Shown: positions 1 through 5,249 of the stretch, one piece after another | How positions within the stretch are numbered: position 1 is the stretch's first letter | Layout of the letters: each line of letters starts with the position of its first letter | NCBI GenBank assembly: GCA_016200785.1 | Contig: JACQED010000197.1 | Span: 1-5,249 of the forward strand | Direction: 5' to 3' | From: Chloroflexota bacterium | GTDB lineage: Bacteria > Chloroflexota > Anaerolineae > Anaerolineales > JACQED01 | Length of the DNA: 5,249 bases | Translations under genes and position numbers: made by a program | The notes under the pieces: generated by a model | Database searches by the model: none | Told to the model about the DNA's origin: nothing | What the model saw: the letters and a program-made list of their open reading frames with translations, nothing else

Positions 1-70
1 AAGGTGGGCCTCGTAAATAGCCGCCCAACTCGAGACTCAGCGAATCGGCATTCCTTGTCCCCCCGGCGTT

Positions 71-94
71 TTATGCGGATGTAATTCCGCATAA
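71..94. repeat. Perfect 9-bp inverted repeat with 6-bp centre
   Basis: TTATGCGGA (71-79) and TCCGCATAA (86-94) are exact reverse complements separated by TGTAAT (80-85). There is no T-run on either side, so it is not an intrinsic terminator. The geometry of two 9-bp arms around 6 bp resembles a tyrosine-recombinase core site or a dimeric regulator operator. Which of these it is cannot be decided from the sequence. Confidence 0.85.
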
Positions 95-124
95 TCTTCC
101 GAGGCCGCCGGATTATAAGCGGAA
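85..124. repeat. Alternative hairpin sharing an arm with the 71-94 dyad
   Basis: TTCCGCATAATC (85-96) can pair with GATTAT (111-116) plus GCGGAA (119-124), leaving a two-base AA bulge (117-118) and a 14-base loop (97-110). The right arm is a variant direct copy of 71-79 with AA inserted: TTAT-GCGGA becomes TTAT-AA-GCGGA. The shared arm 86-94 can pair with only one partner at a time. Confidence 0.7.
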
Positions 125-226
125 CGGCGGTCTGCGGCGGCACTGCCCGGAGTCTAAGCCCAATTCCGGCCAAAGACAAGGCCCGCTCTTCAAATAGGGG
201 CATTTTCAGTTGGCTCAAGTTGATCC

Positions 227-2782
227 TTACTCGCTCCGAATCGCTTCGATCACGTTGATGCGCCCGGCGCGCCAGGTGGGGTACAGCGCGGCCACCTGCG
301 ACACGATCAGCGCGATGATCATTCCGGTGACGAAGGCCTCGCGCGGAAAAACGTAGCTCATCTGAAACCCGCTGCCCTGCGCCATGCCCGTCACCATCAC
401 CGTCGAGACCGGCAAGGCGACAGCAGCGCCGAACACCGCGCCGAGCGCGCCCATCGCGCCCGCTTCGGCCAACACCAACTGCGCCAGCTGCCGCCGGCTC
501 AGGCCGAGGCTGCGCAGCGTGCCGATCTCGCGCACGCGCTCCAGAATGTTCATCGTCATGGTGTTGATCACGCCGAGCGTGCCGACGATCACCGCGATCC
601 ACACCATCGCGTCGAACAGCGCAAAAAACTGCAATATCTGCGTGGCGAAACTCTGGCGAAACTCGTCGCCGGAAACGACGTCCAATTGCTTCTTGTGCTT
701 CAGCGCCTCTTCCAAACGCGCTTCCACCGTGGCGCTGGACTGGCCCGGCTTCATCTTCAGGAGGAAGAATGTGACGCGGGTATCGCCAAAATATTTTTCG
801 AGGTCGCGCCGTGTAGTTAATATGACTTGACCGCCTTGCCAAAAGCTGACCACCGTTCCGGCGATGCGAAAGTCGAGTTCGCCGCGCGAGGTGCGGAGAC
901 GCACCGTGTCGCCGGGGCGGGCCTGCCAGCGGTCGCGCAGGGCAGTCGAAATCAGCACCGCATTGCCCCGCGCCAACTCGGCCATCGCCGCCGCCGCGTC
1001 TTCGCCGCCGCCGAATTGAAACGAACTGACGTCGTAATACGTCGCGGGATCAATGCCGAGCAGGCCCACGGAAAGATTCTGCTTTGTGTAGCCGCTCTCG
1101 TTGGCGACGCCGACGACGGTTTGCTGAAGCAGCCGCTGCGGCGTCATCGCCGCCACCCCGTCCACCGTCAGCAGTTCGCGCCCCACGTCGGCGCGCATCG
1201 GCTCCGCCGACGAGACGATGAAGTCGCCGCCGATCGCCGCGTTGATCCAATTGTTCATGCTCACTTTGAAGCTCACGCTCATCGCGCCGATGGCGACGTT
1301 CATCACCACGCCGATCATCATCACGCCGACCGTCAGGCTGGTGCGGCCTTTGGCCCGCGCCAGGTTGCGGCTGCCGAGTTGCCCCATCGGCCCGTACAGG
1401 ACGGCGATGGCCCTGCGCCCGGCGCGTTCCAGCAGCAGGATGATGTTTGGCATCAGTAGAATCGCGCCGAGAAAAGTCAGCACGAAGAATGAGGCGCCTT
1501 CACCCAACGGCAGAAGCCCCGCGCCGTCCAGCGCCGCGAGTGCCAGCAATGCCAGCCCGAACTTCCAGCCGTGCCGCATCAAGAAACGCTCGCGGCCCCC
1601 GGCCCGCGCCCGCATCGCTTCCGTCGGCGAAATGCGGCTGGCGTGCCACGCCGGGATAAACGCGGCGACGAGGGTAGTGATCAGGCCGACGGCGGCGGCC
1701 TGGAACAGCCCGCCGGGCGGAATCGCAAACGATTCCATCGGCAAGCCCATCATGCTGCCCATGAGCCGGATGAGCGGGATCGAGAGCAACAGCCCGCCGC
1801 CGAGTCCCAACGCCGTGCCGATCACCCCCAGAAATCCGGCCTCGCCCAGCGTCAACAGCAGCACCTGCCGCCGCGTCGCGCCCAACGTCCGCATCATCCC
1901 GATCTCGCGCGTGCGTTCGGCGACCGTCATCGCAAACGTGTTGTAGATCAGCAGCATGCCCACGAACAGCGCGATGGCGCTGAAAATCCCCAGCCCGATG
2001 TTCAAGCCGCTCAACGCTTGCGAAACCGATTCGCCCGTCGCCGCCGGAAATGACACCACATATTTGTCGCCGAGCATGGATTGCAATTTGTCCTTCAATT
2101 CGTTCAGCCGCGCCGCCGAGTCGGCGATGGCCGGTTGGGCCACCAGATCGATCTGGTCGAGGCGGTTACCGCGCGCGAACACCGCTTCCGCCACGTCGAG
2201 AGTGACGAACCCGACACTGCCGCCGTTCGTGCGGGCTGCGCCTTCGTCGGCCAGCAGGCCCTTCACCACAAATTCAGCGGCAGCCCCGTCGGCGAGCGTG
2301 ACCGTGATCGTGTCGTCCAGCCCGATGCCATGGTCGGCGGCGAAACGGGCGACGAGCAGAATGGTGTGCGTCCGCTCGCGCGGCGACAGGAATTGCCCGC
2401 TCGCCATGGTATACGTCCGCACCCGCCGATCAACCGCCGGGTCAATGCCGACGACGACGATAGCCACCTCTTTGTCTTCCGCCAGCAGCACGGCGCGGTT
2501 ATTCGTCAGGCCGGCGGCCGTGGCCACCCCGGCAAACGACCGCGCGCGGCGCAAGGCCCGCTGCGGAAACCCTTCGCCCGAACTGCCGGAATCGGCGATC
2601 GTCAAATGCGCCCGCCCCGACGACTGCGCGAAGAAGTCTTTGAGGGATTGCGTGGTAGACGAGCCCATCACGCTCACCGCCAGCATCGCCGCCACGCCCA
2701 GCAAGATGCCGGAAGCCGTGACGAGCGTGCGGGTTTTGCGCGCCCAAAGATTGCGAAAGGCCAGCAGCCAAAGTTTTTTCAC
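227..2782 (-). CDS. FtsX/MacB-type ABC transporter permease, 10 predicted membrane spans
   Basis: Integral membrane subunit of a type VII (MacB/LolCE/FtsX-like) ABC transporter. Such permeases use a cytoplasmic ATPase to drive work on the outer side of the membrane, such as extracting lipoproteins, lipids or peptides, rather than classic channel transport. The 851 residues form two related halves. Span 1 is about residues 19-40, followed by a MacB-like extracytoplasmic domain (41-260), spans at 261-283, 308-338 and 358-380, and a linker pair at about 406-424 and 430-451. The second half repeats this: span 480-505, extracytoplasmic domain 506-715, spans 716-744, 767-797 and 815-836. Each half has the coupling-helix signature (ERTREIGMMRTLGATRRQ at 289-306; ERVREIGTLRSLGLSRRQ at 748-765) and ends in a P-W-x-A/G-R-I-EA-R motif (377-391; 835-849). 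Length and topology resemble E. coli YbbP or BceB more than four-span LolC/E. The start is GTG; an in-frame TGA lies 9 bases upstream, and the N-terminus (MKKLWLLAFRNLWARKTRT) is typical of the family. The ribosome site is weak (GAG 5 bases before GTG), which suits coupling to the upstream gene. The substrate is unknown and no ATPase gene is present. Confidence 0.93.
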   Translation of the reverse strand: MKKLWLLAFRNLWARKTRTLVTASGILLGVAAMLAVSVMGSSTTQSLKDFFAQSSGRAHLTIADSGSSGEGFPQRALRRARSFAGVATAAGLTNNRAVLLAEDKEVAIVVVGIDPAVDRRVRTYTMASGQFLSPRERTHTILLVARFAADHGIGLDDTITVTLADGAAAEFVVKGLLADEGAARTNGGSVGFVTLDVAEAVFARGNRLDQIDLVAQPAIADSAARLNELKDKLQSMLGDKYVVSFPAATGESVSQALSGLNIGLGIFSAIALFVGMLLIYNTFAMTVAERTREIGMMRTLGATRRQVLLLTLGEAGFLGVIGTALGLGGGLLLSIPLIRLMGSMMGLPMESFAIPPGGLFQAAAVGLITTLVAAFIPAWHASRISPTEAMRARAGGRERFLMRHGWKFGLALLALAALDGAGLLPLGEGASFFVLTFLGAILLMPNIILLLERAGRRAIAVLYGPMGQLGSRNLARAKGRTSLTVGVMMIGVVMNVAIGAMSVSFKVSMNNWINAAIGGDFIVSSAEPMRADVGRELLTVDGVAAMTPQRLLQQTVVGVANESGYTKQNLSVGLLGIDPATYYDVSSFQFGGGEDAAAAMAELARGNAVLISTALRDRWQARPGDTVRLRTSRGELDFRIAGTVVSFWQGGQVILTTRRDLEKYFGDTRVTFFLLKMKPGQSSATVEARLEEALKHKKQLDVVSGDEFRQSFATQILQFFALFDAMVWIAVIVGTLGVINTMTMNILERVREIGTLRSLGLSRRQLAQLVLAEAGAMGALGAVFGAAVALPVSTVMVTGMAQGSGFQMSYVFPREAFVTGMIIALIVSQVAALYPTWRAGRINVIEAIRSE
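416..550 (-). repeat. Coupling-helix module, second copy (protein-level duplication)
   Basis: Encodes permease residues 745-789 (NILERVREIG through LGAVFGAAVA), the partner of the module at 1793-1927. Both copies keep the acidic-basic pattern thought to contact the ATPase, so both halves are likely to engage a nucleotide-binding dimer. Confidence 0.75.
1793..1927 (-). repeat. Coupling-helix module, first copy (protein-level duplication)
   Basis: Encodes permease residues 286-330 (TVAERTREIG through the following glycine-rich span). It matches residues 745-789 at protein level in ERxREIGxxRxLGxxRRQ and the following LxEAG. This is the ancient internal duplication of 10-span type VII permeases, not a recent DNA repeat. 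Confidence 0.75.
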
Positions 2783-2819
2783 TTGGACTCAAAGCTCGTC
2801 TTCAGCCGCCAGAGGCCCT
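2783..2819 (-). other. 37-bp intergenic spacer before the permease gene
   Basis: Spacer between the TGA of the oxidoreductase and the GTG of the permease. It has no -10/-35-like promoter, no hairpin with a T-run and no strong Shine-Dalgarno sequence. The best candidates are GAG 5 bases before GTG and the purine-rich GAAGACGAG further up. This is consistent with read-through transcription from upstream and modest or coupled translation of the permease. Confidence 0.6.
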
Positions 2820-3935
2820 TCAATGTACAACCTTCGTCGCGACGGTGATCCCCATCCGCTCCATATCGCCGAACAAACGCGCCGGGTCAACCAGATGCCC
2901 CATCATCCACAACCCGGGGCGTTTGATCGAGCCGTCGAGGTATTGTAGCAGGCAGGCGACGACTGGGATGGCGGTGAATTCGTAGCCGTCGGAATGGAAG
3001 GCCGAGGCTTCCACCTTCAGGGGTTTGCCGTCTTTCTCGCCGGTGGCTTCTATTTTGAGCAAAACGCCGTAGGGCGGCGAGGCGAACTTCTGCGTCCCCC
3101 AGACCAGCAGTCTGCCCATCGGTCTCACCGCACGCTCCGGCCACAGTTTCAATGACAGCATGATGACGGGCGTAAGCAGGTAATCCACAAACCAGTTGAA
3201 CCCGGCAACATAGAAGCCGGTGGTATTGAGCGATGGGTAGGTGTCGGGCAGGGAGCGCATCTCCTCGAGGAACATCGAGTAACAACTGCGCCGGCCAAAC
3301 TCTGCGCCGAAGTCGATCGCGCGCACGTCGAACGACCCGGCGGTCTGCCAGCGCCCGTCTTTGAAGACCTGGCCCTGGTAGTCTTTGAAGGCCTCGATCA
3401 ATTCGTCCACGCTTTCGGCCGACGGCAGGCCGCCTTCGGGGTTGAGAACGCTTCCCACGATGGCGGTGTCAAGGTGCGAGAAATGCGGCGCGACGTAGCG
3501 CACCATGGCCGCCGGCAGCCCCGGATGAAAGCCGGCCTCGGTGATGAAGCATCGTCCGGCCCGGCAGATTTCATCGGCCAGAGATTGGAGCACGGGAACT
3601 CTCTTCGGCGAGTATTGAATGTCGAGATAGTCAATCCCGGCTTCCAAAGCGGCGCGCGCCACTCGCTCGGTGTGTTGCACGGTGGTCGCGGCCACCAGGA
3701 CGAGGTCAATTCCACAGAACGCGCGCCGGAGGCTTTCCGAGTCGGCGGCATCGGCGCGAATGCCTGCCACGCGATCCCCGGCGAATTCGGCGTTGAGTTG
3801 TGCGGTGAGCGACTGCGCCTTCTCCGCGTTGCGCCCGGCCAGCACCAGCCCCGCATCGGATTCTGCGAGCAGATGGCGGGCCAGCAATCGGCCTGCGTAA
3901 CCGTAGCCGCCCAGGATCAAGATCGAGGTAGTCAT
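2820..3935 (-). CDS. Saccharopine dehydrogenase-like NAD(P)-binding oxidoreductase
   Basis: A 371-residue soluble-looking protein with an N-terminal Rossmann fold of the saccharopine dehydrogenase NADP-binding type. Strand 1 and its glycine loop are ILILGGYGYAG (residues 5-15, GxGxxG at 10-15). Strand 2 ends in LAGRN (32-36), where R35 is placed to bind the 2'-phosphate of NADPH. The motifs DLVLVAATTVQHT (77-89) and AGIDYLDIQY (99-108) follow the usual family pattern. The C-terminal part has FTAIPVVACLL (320-330) and the family-like ending RPGLWMMGHLVDPARLFGDMERMGI (339-363). A hydrophobic stretch at 241-264 may be an amphipathic membrane-contacting helix. The family includes lysine-pathway enzymes but also trans-acting enoyl reductases for mycobacterial glycolipids and eukaryotic lipid-droplet SCCPDH; true saccharopine dehydrogenase activity is not implied. 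The ATG is preceded by GGAG with an 8-base spacer. The frame stays open further upstream, to about 4868, but that extension lies inside the preceding gene in another frame and has shadow-like composition. The start overlaps the upstream stop as ATGA. Substrate unknown. Confidence 0.9.
   Translation of the reverse strand: MTTSILILGGYGYAGRLLARHLLAESDAGLVLAGRNAEKAQSLTAQLNAEFAGDRVAGIRADAADSESLRRAFCGIDLVLVAATTVQHTERVARAALEAGIDYLDIQYSPKRVPVLQSLADEICRAGRCFITEAGFHPGLPAAMVRYVAPHFSHLDTAIVGSVLNPEGGLPSAESVDELIEAFKDYQGQVFKDGRWQTAGSFDVRAIDFGAEFGRRSCYSMFLEEMRSLPDTYPSLNTTGFYVAGFNWFVDYLLTPVIMLSLKLWPERAVRPMGRLLVWGTQKFASPPYGVLLKIEATGEKDGKPLKVEASAFHSDGYEFTAIPVVACLLQYLDGSIKRPGLWMMGHLVDPARLFGDMERMGITVATKVVH
3932..3935 (-). 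other. ATGA stop/start overlap (translational coupling)
   Basis: On the minus strand the start ATG of the oxidoreductase (3935-3933) shares bases with the TGA stop of the membrane protein (3934-3932). Four-base ATGA overlaps are a standard arrangement for termination-reinitiation, so the two proteins are probably made from one mRNA in linked amounts. Confidence 0.9.
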
Positions 3936-5218
3936 GTTCTTCGCTCCGAGCGAGGGGCCTCGCTGCTCGTGGGTCGCGGCTTGACGACAACCGAAATGAC
4001 AACCATCGCCAGCCCGATCACACCCATTGCCCCGGCTTCGCTTCCGATCCACCTTGCGAGAGTTCCCACAATCTGCCGCGCCATTCCCAGACCCGTTTGC
4101 AACAGACCGGGTGACCAGGTGGGAGGGATCCTGTCGGCGGCGTACGTCGCGAACGCCCAGTTCATCGCCGGCAAAATCGCCACAGCCAGCGCCACGCCGA
4201 TGAGGCCGACGATCAGTAACGGAATGCCCCACCAGACCAGCCAGCCCTTGAGCGAGCGCACGCCGAACAGGGCGATCAACAGGATGAGTCCGGCCGGAAG
4301 CAATGGGCTGAGGCGCAGACCCCGACGGACGTTCCGCAGGACTTCGCGCGGATTGTTGCCCAGCGGCCCGTTGTCGCCCTCCTGACGCGGGGACGCCGCC
4401 TCCGGCGTGTCGCCTCTGCCCTTCGCCATTTGAATCAGATCGGTTTCGTCGGGAATTTTGGCGATGGCCTCGCTCAGGGTATTTTGATTCTGCGAGATTA
4501 TGGCGGTGAGCACTTCCTCCGGTGGTCGGCAGGGCGGCAGATTTGTGAGCGGGACGGCTAGGGCCGCAAGTTGCTCGGCGGTGCAGGGTGGCTCGGAGTA
4601 GACCACGTAGCGGAAGGCGTCTACTGCTGCTCCAGCGGCCAAGTGCCTCTTCAAGTCCGCAAATGAAATCAAGATGGACAGCTCTGGCTTGTCTGAATCC
4701 AGCGAGGCGAAGACCTGATCGATTGCGCTCTCGGTCTGGGTTTGCAGCCAGGAAGCCGGGATCAGGATGGGCAACAGCGCCTTCAACTGCTCCGGGGTGA
4801 GCGACTTGGCGAAGTCCGGCGGGCCGCCGCCACCGTCGCCCTGCGGCGGCAGATACTTGTCGAAGCACGGCCTCATCAAGTCATTCTCGGCCGCAGTCGG
4901 CTCGCGCTTGAAGCCGGCAATTTCCTCAAACGCCGCCGGGTCCAACGCTTGCTGGACGCATCTCTGCAACTCGGGCGTGGCCTGCATCCGCTCGATGTCC
5001 GGCCCGATGTGGCTCAATTGCGCCACCGCCTGATCGGCCGCCAGCCCCGGCAGTCTCTCGTAGATGTGTTGTTCGGCCAGCGCGCGCTTGTACAGCGCCG
5101 GATCGAACATCTGCCAACCGATGTTGAACAGAACCAGCGTCAGCGGGCCCACTGCAATGAAGAGGGCGGCGAAGAATAACGCCAAAAGCCGAGCCACAGC
5201 CCTGAGTATCCTGCCCAT
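3932..5218 (-). CDS. Uncharacterised four-span membrane protein with large extracytoplasmic domain
   Basis: Function not recognised. The 428 residues begin with a short basic N-terminus (MGRILRAVAR) and span 1 (about 11-32). A hydrophilic domain of about 270 residues follows (33-302), then span 2 (303-320), a short basic turn (RSLKGW, 321-326), span 3 (325-349), a second outer loop (350-391), span 4 (392-413), and a basic tail rich in R, K, P and S. The positive-inside rule puts both ends in the cytoplasm and the large domain outside. That domain carries the only four cysteines (C87, C118, C212, C230), which could form two disulfides. It also has a Gly-rich linker (127-132) and the segments IPASWLQTQTESAIDQVF (153-170), EPPCTAEQLAAL (209-220) and PPCRPPEEVL (228-237). 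From memory these recur in uncharacterised proteins of Chloroflexota; this was not searched. The start is ATG with GGGAG 10 bases upstream. The frame is open to the window edge, so a longer form is not excluded, but it would only add PSSGSKRE-like residues. First visible gene of the operon, overlapping the next by 4 bp. Confidence 0.88.
   Translation of the reverse strand: MGRILRAVARLLALFFAALFIAVGPLTLVLFNIGWQMFDPALYKRALAEQHIYERLPGLAADQAVAQLSHIGPDIERMQATPELQRCVQQALDPAAFEEIAGFKREPTAAENDLMRPCFDKYLPPQGDGGGGPPDFAKSLTPEQLKALLPILIPASWLQTQTESAIDQVFASLDSDKPELSILISFADLKRHLAAGAAVDAFRYVVYSEPPCTAEQLAALAVPLTNLPPCRPPEEVLTAIISQNQNTLSEAIAKIPDETDLIQMAKGRGDTPEAASPRQEGDNGPLGNNPREVLRNVRRGLRLSPLLPAGLILLIALFGVRSLKGWLVWWGIPLLIVGLIGVALAVAILPAMNWAFATYAADRIPPTWSPGLLQTGLGMARQIVGTLARWIGSEAGAMGVIGLAMVVISVVVKPRPTSSEAPRSERRT
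3944..3947 (-). promoter_or_regulatory. Ribosome-binding site of the oxidoreductase gene
   Basis: GGAG on the minus strand, 8 bases before the ATG at 3935. It lies inside the last codons of the upstream membrane protein and supports this ATG over any start further upstream in the open frame. Confidence 0.7.
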
Positions 5219-5228
5219 CTCTCGCTTA

Positions 5229-5233
5229 CTCCC
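5229..5233 (-). promoter_or_regulatory. Ribosome-binding site of the membrane-protein gene
   Basis: GGGAG on the minus strand, 10 bases before the ATG at 5218. It overlaps a TAA (5228-5226) in another frame that could be the end of an upstream gene, but only 31 bases are visible, so neither an upstream gene nor a promoter can be called. Confidence 0.6.
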
Positions 5234-5249
5234 GGACGAAGGAACAGGC

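Larger units (their letters stand above)
1..226. other. Non-coding region downstream of the operon
   Basis: No credible gene on either strand. It contains the inverted-repeat cluster at 71-124. Two weaker dyads are also present: 147-151 with 165-169, and GGCC pairs near 167-182. None is followed by a T-run in the minus-strand direction, so no intrinsic terminator for the three-gene operon can be called here. Termination may be Rho-dependent or lie beyond the left edge. Confidence 0.7.

Noticed and set aside
71..94. Intrinsic terminator for the operon
   Set aside because: The stem is clear, but neither strand has a following T-run, and it lies more than 130 bases past the permease stop codon.
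24..125. Integron attC-like site (GCCCAAC near 24-30 fits RYYYAAC, and a bulged hairpin lies at 85-124)
   Set aside because: No matching GTTRRRY partner box was found at the other end of the structure, and the hairpin arms do not fit the attC core consensus. No integrase or cassette array is visible.
2779..2819. Reading frame ending GLWRLKTSFESK with its TGA overlapping the permease GTG, as if the tail of a lost upstream gene
   Set aside because: The frame is open for only about 35 codons, mostly inside the oxidoreductase gene. It has no start signal and no recognisable family, so it is most likely coincidence.
1956..2948. Plus-strand open frame of 330 codons, with others at 384-830, 827-1459, 1218-1946, 1571-2053 and 2081-2848
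   Set aside because: All lie antisense to the permease, whose protein is unmistakable. Their translations are arginine-, alanine-, proline- and histidine-rich with no recognisable domain, as expected for shadow frames in GC-rich coding DNA.
3474..4385. Plus-strand open frame of 303 codons across the oxidoreductase/membrane-protein junction
   Set aside because: It is antisense to two well-supported genes, has low-complexity composition and no recognisable domain.
3936..4868. N-terminal extension of the oxidoreductase by about 311 in-frame codons
   Set aside because: The extension overlaps the membrane-protein gene in another frame and has shadow composition. The Rossmann strand begins right at the internal ATG, which has a GGAG site and forms an ATGA overlap.

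Overview
The window holds three genes, all on the minus strand and tightly packed. They run from right to left: a 428-residue four-span membrane protein (3932-5218), a 371-residue saccharopine-dehydrogenase-like NAD(P) oxidoreductase (2820-3935), and an 851-residue FtsX/MacB-type ABC transporter permease (227-2782). The first two overlap by 4 bp (ATGA) and the third starts 37 bp further on, so the set reads as one operon. No rRNA, tRNA, CRISPR array, transposase or integrase was seen. The plus strand has several long open frames, but all lie antisense to these genes and have the arginine-, alanine- and proline-rich composition expected of shadows in GC-rich DNA.

The DNA is GC-rich by eye and clearly bacterial, with short intergenic gaps, coupled starts and one GTG start. 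The membrane protein resembles, from memory only, uncharacterised proteins with 'WLQTQ.E..IDQ', 'PPCT.EQL' and 'PPCRPPEE' signatures that I associate with Chloroflexota (Anaerolineae-like lineages). That assignment is tentative and could not be searched.

Layout: 5219-5249 is the leader of the first gene, with a GGGAG ribosome-binding site. Next come the three genes. The left edge (1-226) is non-coding, lies downstream of the operon and has no convincing intrinsic terminator. It does hold a compact set of inverted repeats: a perfect 9-bp dyad around a 6-bp centre at 71-94, whose right arm can alternatively pair with 111-124. This is the least explained structure in the window.

How the genes might work together: a type VII ABC permease and a membrane protein with a large extracytoplasmic domain are envelope functions, and saccharopine-dehydrogenase-like proteins sometimes act in lipid metabolism. 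A joint role in modifying or moving an envelope lipid or lipoprotein is therefore conceivable, but it is inference from gene order. No ATPase for the permease is present in the window.
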